Of a stretch of 64,000 bases of DNA, positions 26,862-35,004 are shown piece after piece (positions within the stretch are counted from its first letter, which is position 1; the number at the start of each line of letters is the position of its first letter). The position numbers were made by a program, and so were the translations under genes. The notes under the pieces are model-generated. The model searched no databases. It was given only the letters and a program-made list of their open reading frames with translations, and was not told where the DNA came from. The DNA comes from Promicromonospora iranensis (lineage in GTDB: Bacteria; Actinomycetota; Actinomycetes; Actinomycetales; Cellulomonadaceae): the NCBI RefSeq assembly GCF_028994775.1, contig NZ_JAJQMN010000001.1, forward strand, positions 248,001 through 312,000. The letters are read 5' to 3'.

Positions 26862-27394
26862 CCCTGCCTAGCATCGAACTGCGCGGCAGGGAGACTCCCC
26901 GCCACGGACAGGGGGCCGATGATGATGCGACGGATCATGGGTATGGTGCTGGGGCTCGCGATGATCCCGGTGGTCGGACTCACAACGGCCGCCCCGGCCT
27001 CCGCGTGGACCTACGAGGCCCGGCACTGCGTGGGTGACCGCGTCGACCGGTGCGTATCGCTGCGCAGGAACTTCAACGGGACGGTGTACGCCCGCGGGTC
27101 GGTCAGCGACGACAAGGACCGGCCCGGCGAGTACAGCGTCCGGGTGCTGGAGGTCTCCTACTCCTACGTCCGCGACGGGAACCCGCCCAGCGGCACGACC
27201 GTCCTCCGCTACGGGGACACCGGCTGGGACGAGTCCTCGGAGTGGCTCCCGACCCGGGCGCTCCCCGTGCCGTGCGGGACGAGCGTGGGCGCGAGCGCCA
27301 AGCTCGAATGGCTGGACGAGCGGTCCCCGACGAAGAAGCGCACGACCGGGTGGGTGCACGCGTCCGGCGTCATCTGCTGACCGGACAAGGCCGC
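26862..27394 (+). repeat. 533-bp direct repeat, copy A
   Basis: Matches 31813-32345 with about five substitutions by eye. It starts at an inverted repeat (CCCTGCC...GGCAGGG, 26862-26891), contains one complete small gene with leader, and ends in CCGGACAAGGCCGC. Copy A abuts a kinase gene that has lost its C-terminal part, suggesting that this copy is the inserted one. Confidence 0.92.
26919..27380 (+). CDS. Small secreted four-cysteine protein, copy A
   Basis: 153 residues; three successive ATGs (26919, 26922, 26925) and GGGGG upstream. Signal peptide (MVLGLAMIPVVGLTTAAPASA, cleavage before WTYE). The mature part of about 125 residues has four cysteines (HCVGDRVDRC, VPCGTS, GVIC), likely two disulfides, and repeated beta-rich segments (VRVLEVSYSYVRDG). 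No family recognised. It differs from copy B at 31870 by Phe for Ser and Arg for Gln at single positions. Confidence 0.78.
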   Translation: MMMRRIMGMVLGLAMIPVVGLTTAAPASAWTYEARHCVGDRVDRCVSLRRNFNGTVYARGSVSDDKDRPGEYSVRVLEVSYSYVRDGNPPSGTTVLRYGDTGWDESSEWLPTRALPVPCGTSVGASAKLEWLDERSPTKKRTTGWVHASGVIC

Positions 27395-27420
27395 ACAAGG
27401 CCGCACAAGGCCGCACAAGG
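27391..27420. repeat. 10-bp tandem repeat at the edge of copy A
   Basis: CCGCACAAGG three times in a row, starting within the last bases of the duplicated segment and absent after copy B. A slippage scar at the junction with the truncated kinase. Confidence 0.85.
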
Positions 27421-27424
27421 CCAA

Positions 27425-27553
27425 GTGTCCTCGCGGCGGTACCGCTGCGCGCAGGAGGGCGGTCAGGTTGGTGCACAGGTTCGACTTGCCGACGCCGGAC
27501 GGACCGTCGACGGCGATCAGCAGACCGTCACGGAGCGGGGCCGGCGCAGTCAT
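27425..27553 (-). pseudogene. N-terminal fragment of a P-loop (dTMP-kinase-like) nucleotide kinase
   Basis: ATG at 27553, then LLIAVDGPSGVGKSNLCTNL, a Walker A kinase start. Homology-like character stops after about 43 codons, where the duplicated segment A and its tandem repeat begin; the frame reads on only into unrelated sequence. The start overlaps the stop of the exonuclease fragment (ATGA), showing that the two were once an operon. Confidence 0.7.
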
Positions 27554-27765
27554 AGATCGAACAGCGTCGCGCCGGTGTCCACCACAGGGGACGGTTTGGC
27601 CGAGGCGTCCGTCGCACCTGCTTGTTTGAGCGCGTCCAGGGTGGCGCCGCCCGGGGTGAGTGTGGTGGCGAGTTCGACGAACAGTCGCGCGGTGACCGTA
27701 GCGTCGTAGTCCGCCCGGTGTGCCCGCATCCCAGGAGACAGACCGGCGGCCAGGTGACGGTGCTC
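27550..27765 (-). pseudogene. C-terminal fragment of a DnaQ-like 3'-5' exonuclease
   Basis: In frame before the stop at 27550, the segment AGLSPGMRAHRADYDATVTA carries the HxAxxD element that closes DEDDh exonuclease domains, followed by a short tail ending TGATLFDL. The N-terminal three quarters are missing; a HAD gene on the other strand begins within the same DNA. An ATG at 27729 exists but would give only a 59-residue piece. Confidence 0.6.
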
Positions 27766-28879
27766 GACAGCGTCTGGTCGCGCTCGACATCGACGGAACC
27801 CTCATCGGACAGGACCGCAGAATTCCGCCCGGAACCGTCGCAGCACTGGATCTGGTCCGGGCCGCAGGCCACCACATCGTCCTCGCAACCGGCCGGTCCC
27901 TCATCGGCCTCGGACCGATCGCCACCAGACTCGGCCTCGTCCAGGGATACGCGGTCTGCTCCAACGGGGCCCTGACGATCCGCCTCGAACCCACCACCCC
28001 GACGGGCTACACGGTGATCGCCGCCAAGCAGTTCGACCCCAGCCCAGCGATCCGCCAAGCTCTTGAGTTGGCACCAGGCGCAAGAGTCGCCGCCGAGGAA
28101 ATCGGCTGGGGCTGGCACGTCAACACCACATTCGATCCAGGACACCTCAACGGCCCACAGAAGAAGGTGCCGCTGTCGGACCTCATTGCCGCTCCGCATC
28201 ACGCGTCACTCTCCACTCCCCCGGCATCGGTCACCACAGCGACGCCGTGAGCACCGCCGGAGTCACAGCCACCCCCGCCGGCCCGGACTGGCTGGACCTC
28301 ACCGCTCCGGGAACCAGCAAGGCCGCAGCACTGGAAACGATCCGTACCCGCCTCGACGTCCCGGCAGAACAGACGGTCGCCGTCGGCGACGGGATGAACG
28401 ACCTCGAGATGCTCACCTGGGCCGCGCGCTCCGTCGCGATGGGCCACGCTCCCGCCGTCGTGCAAGCCGCAGCCGACGAGGTGACCGGGACCATCACGCA
28501 GAGCGGCGCGGTCGCCGTCCTGCACTCCCTGCTTCCTCCCACGGTCGACGTCGCCTCCCTTTCACCGCTGGCGGCCCAGCTCGCGACAGCCGTCGTCACC
28601 GCGCACGGGACCGCGGCGCTCGTGCGGGTCTGGCACGGGACCGGGACCGGGACCGGACTCTCCCGCTGCGAGATCTGGACGCTGCGCGAGGGCGCCTGGA
28701 TTCAGCACGCCCCGGTCCCCGCCGGAACAGGTGTCACGATGCGCGCGATCGAGAGGGCCGCGCGAGAAGCCGGGCTCACCTATCCACGAGACAATGAAGG
28801 ACGCCGTCGCGCCCACTGGCGCGCCAGCGTCCTTCATAACGACCCGAACGGGTTCAACCTGCCTCTGGCCCTGACCTGA
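27720..28879 (+). pseudogene. HAD (Cof-type) phosphatase broken by a one-base deletion
   Basis: Two open frames together make one Cof-type hydrolase: LVALDIDGTLIGQDR and IVLATGRS in the first, and GTSKAAALETI and VAVGDGMNDLEMLTWA in the second. They join near 28196, where CCGCAT would read CCGGCAT if one G were restored, giving IAAPASRVTLHSPGIG in continuous frame. The GTG at 27720 is the only sensible start. An unusual C-terminal extension of about 90 residues follows the HAD core. The second half alone could start at GTG 28247, but it lacks the nucleophile Asp. Confidence 0.75.
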
Positions 28880-28917
28880 CGCCCGCACGCCCGATGTCTG
28901 ACCGACTTCATGCGGCC

Positions 28918-28950
28918 CACCACCCGGAGGCTAAGTACTTCTCGTTGTGA
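28918..28950 (+). repeat. Relic of the metH 3' end (right copy)
   Basis: CACCACCCGGAGGC...TTGTGA encodes HHPEAKYFSL and a stop, matching the metH C-terminus in 30 of 33 bases. No other metH sequence precedes it. See 19207-19239. Confidence 0.7.
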
Positions 28951-29024
28951 CTTCTCGGGTGGCGACCGTCAACCAGACCAAGCCCGTTCGTGGCCACGAT
29001 CGCGGGCTTCTGCCCGCCCGCGGA

Positions 29025-29093
29025 CCGCCTCCGGTCGTCTCGAACGCACCGGGTCTGCATGGTGACCTGGGCGTCCGAGACGACCGGAGGCGG
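29025..29093 (-). terminator. rpf terminator, 23-bp hairpin
   Basis: 29025-29047 pairs with 29071-29093 at 22 of 23 positions (CCGCCTCCGGTCGTCTCG and complement) around a 23-base loop, directly after the rpf stop codon at 29095. Confidence 0.85.
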
Positions 29094-29094
29094 G

Positions 29095-30567
29095 TCAGTA
29101 CAGGCCGAGCGATGCGGCACATGCGGGCCACTGACCCCAGCCGGACTGCTGCTGAAGTGCCTGGGCACGCATCGTCTGCTCGGCGGCGGAGGCATCAGAG
29201 GGAAGGCCGGAGCCGCCCATCGCCTCCCAGGTGGGCTGGGAGAACTGGTAGAGCCCGTAGTAGCCGTTACCGGTGTTGGCGGTGGGGTCACCGCCCGACT
29301 CGCACTCCGCGAGGGCGGCCCAGACGCCGCTGGTCGGGACCGCCGGGGTATCTGGCTCCGGCGCGGGTTCCTCGGCCTCCCGCGGTTCCGCTGCCGCTGC
29401 CGGTTCCGGTGCCGGTTCCGGCTCCGGCTCCGGTGCCGGTGCCGGTTCCGGCGCGGGGCGTGACTTGGTGCCGTACATGGTCACCTCGTCGACCGGCTTG
29501 CGCTCGACCGTCGAGGACAGCTTGTCCCTGTCCACGACCTTGCCGTCGACCCGGGTGACGTCCCACTCCGTCACACGCTTGCCCGCCCTGCCCTCGGTAG
29601 CCAGGTAGGGATCGAGATCCTCGAAGCGGTCCGGGTCCTCGGCCGTGACCCGGTCGAACGGCAGCCGGGTCACGGTCCGTTCGATCGAGGTCTCGACCTG
29701 TTCGACGACGACGGTGACCGTCGCCGCTCCCGGGGTGATCGCCGGCGCGTCCGGGCCGGCCGCCAGTCCGCGCTCGACGGTGACCCTGTCGTCCGCGTCG
29801 ACCGTGACGTCGTTCTCGGCGAGCAGGTCGTCGAGCGCCGCGGCACCGTCGGCCACTTGCTGCGCCTTCCCGCCGACCACCAGGTTCACCGGGCTGTCGG
29901 TGTCGAGCCGCATCGGGAGTGTCACCCGGCCACCGGAGCGGGACGGGACGAGGGCCACGTCGCCGGCCCGCTCGGAGAGCTTGGCGAGCGCCTGGTCGGC
30001 GTCGAGCGCGGCGACCCAAGCGGTCCGACGCTCGCCGTCCGCCTGGAGGGTGACCTGATGGCCGTAGCGGACGACGACCATGCCGCCGTCCCGTAGGGCG
30101 CCGCCGGTTCCGGGCGTCACGGCGTCCCGGTTCGTGACCTCGACGCCCTCGTCGACCAAGAGGCCGGCGACGTCGCCCTGGAGGGTCTCGACGGTCGTGA
30201 CCTTGCCGTCCACGTCGAGCGTGACGCTCTTGTGGGCGGAGGCATATGCGGTGATGCCGCCGGCACCGACCACTGCGACGACGGCGGCCCCCGCGAGGAA
30301 GGCGGCCCTGCGACGGCGCCGGGGCGGGGCCGGCGGCGGAGGCGGGTGTGGACCGGCCGCGGCTGCGGCCGTTGGGGCGACCGCTGCGGGCGGTGCGCCG
30401 GATAGAGGGCCGGCCTGGGGGCCGGCTGCAGCTGCCTCTGCCGCGGAGGAGGCCTCGTCCGCCGACGACGGTGGGCCGAAGAGCTCGGTGATGCCGACGC
30501 TGCCGTCGGCCTCAGGGTTGATGGGCTGATCACTGGGGCTGCCCTGAGCCGGGTGGGGAGATGTCAC
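29095..30567 (-). CDS. Membrane-anchored resuscitation-promoting factor
   Basis: 490 residues from the GTG at 30567. A Pro/Ala-rich cytoplasmic tail (1-82) and RRRRR lead to one membrane span (88-109), then DUF348 repeats (each beginning like KSVTLDVDGKVTTVETL), a G5 domain (about 300-370), a PEPxPEP linker, and the C-terminal Rpf lysozyme-like domain (415-490). The catalytic Glu is in ALAECESGGDP, followed by GYYGLYQFSQPTWEAMGG. It cleaves peptidoglycan during regrowth (family knowledge). I looked for the c-di-AMP riboswitch often found before such genes and did not see it. Confidence 0.93.
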   Translation of the reverse strand: MTSPHPAQGSPSDQPINPEADGSVGITELFGPPSSADEASSAAEAAAAGPQAGPLSGAPPAAVAPTAAAAAGPHPPPPPAPPRRRRRAAFLAGAAVVAVVGAGGITAYASAHKSVTLDVDGKVTTVETLQGDVAGLLVDEGVEVTNRDAVTPGTGGALRDGGMVVVRYGHQVTLQADGERRTAWVAALDADQALAKLSERAGDVALVPSRSGGRVTLPMRLDTDSPVNLVVGGKAQQVADGAAALDDLLAENDVTVDADDRVTVERGLAAGPDAPAITPGAATVTVVVEQVETSIERTVTRLPFDRVTAEDPDRFEDLDPYLATEGRAGKRVTEWDVTRVDGKVVDRDKLSSTVERKPVDEVTMYGTKSRPAPEPAPAPEPEPEPAPEPAAAAEPREAEEPAPEPDTPAVPTSGVWAALAECESGGDPTANTGNGYYGLYQFSQPTWEAMGGSGLPSDASAAEQTMRAQALQQQSGWGQWPACAASLGLY

Positions 30568-30724
30568 GCGGGTCCAGTCCTGGCAAGTTCCGGGCACGGG
30601 GGCTGGGGCGACACGATTCTCACGTGCCTCCCGCGCTGTGCGCGGGCCCGGCCAGCCGATCCGGCGGTCTCAGCGACCGTAACCCTGCCGTTATCAAATG
30701 CAAGCCTTGTCGCCAATCAGCCCT

Positions 30725-30767
30725 GCAAAAAGCCTGGAACATTTGGCAATATCCCAAATGTTCCAGG
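30725..30767 (-). terminator. Rho-independent terminator of the YdcF/SanA-like gene
   Basis: Perfect 14-bp stem CCTGGAACATTTGG / CCAAATGTTCCAGG (30733-30767) with a seven-base loop, followed on the minus strand by CTTTTTG. The most classical terminator in the window, and unusually A/T-rich for its surroundings. Confidence 0.93.
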
Positions 30768-30843
30768 GTGAAAGGAGTGGCAAGAACCGGACAATATCGG
30801 CCGATCTAGGTGGCCGGGTTGGTGAGCTGAGCTCCGCGGACCG

Positions 30844-31641
30844 TCACTGCCCCGTCACGACGAGCTTGGTGATGGCCAGAGATTCCCGCACGTAGTCGAC
30901 AGGGATCTGGTACCACGGCGTATCCGCGTGCACGTGAGTGGCACTCACCCCTGCTTTCTCGGCGATCCTGGCCGCCCGGAACACGTGGTAGTCGCTCGTG
31001 ACGAAGGCCGTCGTGTACTCCGTGCCGAAGCGTGCGTCGAGCAGGCCCTGTGCATGGACGAAGTTCTCGAAAGTGCTGGTCGACCGCCCCTCCTGGATGA
31101 TCCGGTGCTCTGCGACCCCGTGGGCGACCAGGTATTGCTCCATCGCGATTGCCTCGGTGACGGTCTCTCCGGGTGCCAGCCCTCCGGCGACCACGATGAC
31201 GGCGTCCGCGTTCGCCATGGCGTAGTCGACAGCCACGTCGAGCCGGGAGCGGAGCGCCGGTGTCACGTCGCCGTCCCTCACGGCCGTTCCGAGGACGACA
31301 ACGGCGTCCTCCTCCTGCGAGGCGGTGTCCACCCTGCCGAAGACCGCAAGACATGCGAAGGAGAGGAGCATCAGCGCGGTGAGGCTCGGGACGAAGATCC
31401 GAAGCCACCGGGGCGGTCCCTGCCGGGCTCCGGGCCGGGTCCTGTGCCGGGAGAGCCCGTAGAACATGTACAGGATGCCGATCACGAATGTCGCGACGAT
31501 GCCGGTGTGCATGCTGCTTGCGAACAGCACGACCAGGGCATCGAGGACCAGCACCGCGCCGACGACCACCCAGAGGATCGCAGCCAGGCGAGCACCTCTG
31601 TCCAGGCGGCGCAGAACGAGAGCACCAGCGGCTCGCGTCAT
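30844..31641 (-). CDS. YdcF/SanA/ElyC-like DUF218 membrane protein
   Basis: 265 residues from the ATG at 31641. Three hydrophobic segments in the first 110 residues (ILWVVVGAVLVLDALVVLF, IVATFVIGILYMFYGL, FVPSLTALMLLSFACLAVF), then the DUF218 domain: AVVVLGTAV, VIVVAGGLAPGE, EGRSTSTFENF and FVTSDYHVFRAARI. Relatives affect envelope integrity and antibiotic tolerance, but the biochemical activity is not settled. It sits upstream of rpf on the same strand but is separated by a strong terminator. Confidence 0.88.
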   Translation of the reverse strand: MTRAAGALVLRRLDRGARLAAILWVVVGAVLVLDALVVLFASSMHTGIVATFVIGILYMFYGLSRHRTRPGARQGPPRWLRIFVPSLTALMLLSFACLAVFGRVDTASQEEDAVVVLGTAVRDGDVTPALRSRLDVAVDYAMANADAVIVVAGGLAPGETVTEAIAMEQYLVAHGVAEHRIIQEGRSTSTFENFVHAQGLLDARFGTEYTTAFVTSDYHVFRAARIAEKAGVSATHVHADTPWYQIPVDYVRESLAITKLVVTGQ

Positions 31642-31812
31642 GTACGCGTGAACCCGTTGGCGCCGGCGCCGACACCGGCTCCGACGGATCTGACGATCAT
31701 GGACGCACCTTTCTCCGCGCCTCGATGCGAGCGCTTCTGACAAGGCTAACCAGCAGCTAGCCAGCAAGGGGGGCGCGGGCCGTCCCCGCTCCGCGCGCGC
31801 GCGAAGGCTGCC

Positions 31813-32345
31813 CCCTGCCTAGCATCGAACTGCGCGGCAGGGAGGCTCCCCGCCACGGACAGGGGGCCGATGATGATGCGACGGATCATGGGTATGGTGC
31901 TGGGGCTCGCGATGATCCCGGTGGTCGGACTCACAACGGCCGCCCCGGCCTCCGCGTGGACCTACGAGGCCCGGCACTGCGTGGGTGACCGCGTCGACCG
32001 GTGCGTATCGCTGCGCAGGAACTCCAACGGGACGGTGTACGCCCGCGGGTCGGTCAGCGACGACAAGGACCGGCCCGGCGAGTACAGCGTCCGGGTGCTG
32101 GAGGTCTCCTACTCCTACGTCCGCGACGGGAACCCGCCCAGCGGCACGACCGTCCTCCGCTACGGGGACACCGGCTGGGACGAGTCCTCGGAGTGGCTCC
32201 CGACCCGGGCGCTCCCCGTGCCGTGCGGGACGAGCGTGGGCGCGAGCGCCAAGCTCGAATGGCTGGACGAACAGTCCCCGACGAAGAAGCGCACGACCGG
32301 ATGGGTGCACGCGTCCGGCGTCATCTGCTGACCGGACAAGGCCGC
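31813..32345 (+). repeat. 533-bp direct repeat, copy B
   Basis: Near-identical to 26862-27394 (offset 4951 bases). Differences seen: one in the leader, one changing Phe to Ser, two changing GAGCGG to GAACAG, and one silent near the end. Recombination between the copies would delete rpf and the YdcF-like gene. Confidence 0.92.
31870..32331 (+). CDS. Small secreted four-cysteine protein, copy B
   Basis: 153 residues with the same signal peptide and cysteine pattern as copy A, and the same leader including the CCCTGCC...GGCAGGG inverted repeat. Sequence variants relative to copy A: RRNSNGTV and DEQSPTKK. Both copies look intact, so either or both may be expressed. Function unknown. Confidence 0.78.
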   Translation: MMMRRIMGMVLGLAMIPVVGLTTAAPASAWTYEARHCVGDRVDRCVSLRRNSNGTVYARGSVSDDKDRPGEYSVRVLEVSYSYVRDGNPPSGTTVLRYGDTGWDESSEWLPTRALPVPCGTSVGASAKLEWLDEQSPTKKRTTGWVHASGVIC

Positions 32346-32410
32346 CTCGAAGCGCTTGCAGGTTCCTGCGAACTGCGTCGGTGCGCTCGGCGAACACCCG
32401 GGACAGGTGC

Positions 32411-33451
32411 TCAGCCGGTGTGGGCCGCGAGGAAAGCCAGGATCCGTTCGAGCGCTTGCCGCCCAGCTGCCTGGTCCAGGTCGAACTGGTACTCGTGTCC
32501 GACCTGCGGCTCGTGGTCCGCGGGGAAGAACAGCGAGTCGACCTCGACGCCTTGCCCGGTCAAGGCCTCAACGAGCACGTGTGAGTGCGGTTCGAGCGGA
32601 TCCCCGTTCCCAGCGGTGATGAACACCGGCGGGAAGGACGACGTCACGTGCTGTGGGATGGAGGCGTACGCGATCCGCGGGTCGGTGTCGAAGCCCTTCT
32701 CCCCCGTGTAGGCCCACAGGATGTCGCGCTGAAGCCGCCCGGCCAGGCCGTCGGAGTAGTCCGGGAGCGTCAGGTCGTAGGCACCGCACGCCAGGATCGT
32801 CCCGCGCAGCTGGTCATGCTCGACCGGCTGCGGGAGGCCGGCCGCTGCGGCATAGTCATCGTCCGAGATCGCCAGCGTGATCTGCGCCGCCAGAAGCGCT
32901 CCAGCGGAATCGCCGGCAAGGATTATCCGGTCCGGGTCGGCGTGGAAGCGTTCCGCGTTCGCGACCACGTGCTCGAGAGCCGCCGCGACTTGCTCGACCT
33001 GGTGTGGGTAGTGGGCCTCCGGAGCCTTGGTGTACTCGACCGACACTGTCGCGTAGCCCTGGGCGGCCAGAATCTTCAGGTAAGCGGTCGTGCCGTCCTT
33101 GGTCCCCGCCACGAAGGCACCGCCATGGACCCACACGACGACGGGCAGTACGCCAGTAGCGTCCTCCGGCCAGAACGCGTCCAGACGACCGTCGGGATCC
33201 CCTTGCCGATACTGCTCGTCGATCAGGCCCGTGACCCCGTCCGGCACGTGCTTCTCCAGCGCCTCCAGCGCCTTGGTGCCGTTGAGGTCCGGCGAATATC
33301 GAAGCAGCAACGTCGTCGGCCAGTAGCTGACTTGGAACGCGACCACGATCATCAGGGCTAGCACCAGCAGGACAGCAGCTGCCCGCCATACCCATCGCGG
33401 TACGCGTGCCTGGCGGCGGGGGGCCGGCGACCCGGCTACTTCCTCGACCAT
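32411..33451 (-). CDS. Membrane-anchored alpha/beta hydrolase (esterase/lipase-like)
   Basis: 346 residues from the ATG at 33451 (GAGGGAG upstream). One N-terminal membrane span (VWRAAAVLLVLALMIVVAF), then an HSL/BD-FAE-type hydrolase: oxyanion HGGAFV, nucleophile elbow GDSAGAL, acidic residue in GNGDPLEPHS and His in ADHEPQVGHEY. An external, membrane-tethered carboxylesterase is the best guess; substrate unknown. Confidence 0.87.
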   Translation of the reverse strand: MVEEVAGSPAPRRQARVPRWVWRAAAVLLVLALMIVVAFQVSYWPTTLLLRYSPDLNGTKALEALEKHVPDGVTGLIDEQYRQGDPDGRLDAFWPEDATGVLPVVVWVHGGAFVAGTKDGTTAYLKILAAQGYATVSVEYTKAPEAHYPHQVEQVAAALEHVVANAERFHADPDRIILAGDSAGALLAAQITLAISDDDYAAAAGLPQPVEHDQLRGTILACGAYDLTLPDYSDGLAGRLQRDILWAYTGEKGFDTDPRIAYASIPQHVTSSFPPVFITAGNGDPLEPHSHVLVEALTGQGVEVDSLFFPADHEPQVGHEYQFDLDQAAGRQALERILAFLAAHTG

Positions 33452-33661
33452 GGGCTCCCTCGTACGCGCGACCGGTGTCGTTACCGACGCCTGGGCGACC
33501 GCCAGGCGACCGCAAGGTAACCCGGTTCGCGTTGTGGTGCATCCGGGCCTGGCTCGGACCTGGCCGTACCGATGATCGTGACGGCGCTCGCGACGATCCG
33601 GCACCTGGGCGCCGCTCGTGCCCAGGTGCCGGAGATCCTCGGTGCCGGATCCGCTGCCGGA

Positions 33662-34894
33662 TCAGACTTCGTTGCTCGTGCTGCCCTGGTCGGGCGGCGT
33701 CATGTTCGCGTACTCCTCGATCCGGTCGATGAGACCGTCCTTGAAGCCGAAGTACATCGCCACGGGCAGCTCCATGCCGGACCCGCCGGGCATGCTGATG
33801 TGCAGCACGTGCTGCTGGAGCACCTCGTCGGGCTCCTGGAACTGCCGGACGATGTCGTACCGCAGCGCGGCGCCGCCACCCGTCATCTGCTTGAGCTGCT
33901 CGAGGTTCTCGTCGATCGTCTGCTCGCCCTTGCCGTCGTTGTGCCAGACGGTGGCTGTGTCCGCGCACATCGCACGCATGCTTGCGAAGTCGAACTTCTC
34001 CAGGTGCCGCAGGTACTGGACTGCCTTCTCCGTCAGCTCGGGTTCCATGGTTCCGTCCTGTCCTTTCTTGTCGGGCTCTGTCACCGTGCTCCCGCTCCTC
34101 ACGTCGAGGACGGGCGCACGTTCTCCGGCGTCGACGACGACCGGAAGATGGTTCGCTTCAAGCGGGATCGGGCAGGGAAACGCCGTGGAGAACACGTGGT
34201 GGGGCAGGATCACCTGGTTGAAGTCGACCCGGAGGGTGGTGCCCTCGTCCGGGGGGAGGATCAGCCATCGACCGATCTCGGGTGTGTCGGTGCCGCTGCT
34301 GGGATCGGTGAATACCGCCAGCCGCAGGCCGGGAACGGATTCCATCACCAGCAGGGTGTGCTCCTGGCCGCCGAGCTCGACGACCAGGTCGCCCGGGGCG
34401 GAGACCATCTCCTTGCTCCGCGGGCTGGTCAGTCGTCCCATCTCGACGGTACGGCCCGGCGTTGGCCGGTACTCGGCGTCGACGACCCAGCTCGGATCGT
34501 AGGGATAGCTCGCGATCTCGCGCAGCCCCGTGAGAACCGGTGCGGAAGGGTCCCAGACGACCATGCCGTAGGTTCCGCCCCGCCCCTGGACGAAACATAT
34601 CCGCCCGTCAGCAAGCTCCACCTGGCTGCCGGACTCCACGTCCACCGCACCGGTGACCGGCCGCCCGCCGATCGACACCCCGTCCGCGGCGGTGACGGTG
34701 AGCGTCAAGACCCCCGATGCACTCACTTCCCAGCGACCCGGCACCCCCGGCACCCCCGGCTCGGGGTGCGAGACCATGGCCAGCTGGACGGTGCCCGCCT
34801 TGCCGCCCGGGCCGGCGACCTCCTCCCAACGGTTCTTCCGCCAGGTCGTGTGCTCCACCGGCACACCCGGGTGGCCAGAGTCCTCAGTAGACAT
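33662..34894 (-). CDS. DUF1684 protein fused to a SnoaL-like domain
   Basis: 410 residues, ATG at 34894 with AGGAGG six bases upstream. Residues 1-280 match DUF1684 (EANHLPVVVDAGERAP corresponds to the ENRLPFPVxAGE hallmark). The C-terminal 120 residues, from MEPELTEKAVQYLRHLEKFD, form an NTF2/SnoaL-like fold (EYANMTPPDQG near the end). Fusion of the two is unusual. Divergent from the XRE-cupin regulator; the shared gap holds that regulator's likely operator, so it may be a fourth member of the regulon. Confidence 0.82.
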   Translation of the reverse strand: MSTEDSGHPGVPVEHTTWRKNRWEEVAGPGGKAGTVQLAMVSHPEPGVPGVPGRWEVSASGVLTLTVTAADGVSIGGRPVTGAVDVESGSQVELADGRICFVQGRGGTYGMVVWDPSAPVLTGLREIASYPYDPSWVVDAEYRPTPGRTVEMGRLTSPRSKEMVSAPGDLVVELGGQEHTLLVMESVPGLRLAVFTDPSSGTDTPEIGRWLILPPDEGTTLRVDFNQVILPHHVFSTAFPCPIPLEANHLPVVVDAGERAPVLDVRSGSTVTEPDKKGQDGTMEPELTEKAVQYLRHLEKFDFASMRAMCADTATVWHNDGKGEQTIDENLEQLKQMTGGGAALRYDIVRQFQEPDEVLQQHVLHISMPGGSGMELPVAMYFGFKDGLIDRIEEYANMTPPDQGSTSNEV

Positions 34895-34966
34895 AGATCC
34901 TCCTGTTCCTGTGACGCCCGGGACGAGCGCCCTCCAGGTGGCCACCTTGCGGCGGCGACGCAGATC

Positions 34967-34996
34967 CTGGCAAACATTGTTGCTGATCTGGCAAAC
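34967..34996. promoter_or_regulatory. Operator region of the XRE-cupin regulator
   Basis: Two GGCAAAC half-sites 21 bases apart (34969, 34990); the segment CTGGCAAACATTGTTG...GATCT lines up with the downstream regions of the operators at 35638 and 38231. It ends eight bases before the regulator's ATG. Confidence 0.65.
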
Positions 34997-35004
34997 TGAC
35001 TGCT

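Noticed and set aside
26868-27476. Long minus-strand frames over both duplicated segments
   Set aside because: Complement of the small secreted-protein gene; Arg/Gly/Val-rich, no start signal.
28247-28879. Separate intact gene for the second half of the HAD protein
   Set aside because: Lacks the nucleophile Asp motif, and the homologous reading is continuous upstream across the frameshift at 28196.
30568-30724. c-di-AMP (ydaO) riboswitch before rpf
   Set aside because: Often present before such genes, but I could not find its conserved blocks or pairing here; covariance search would settle it.
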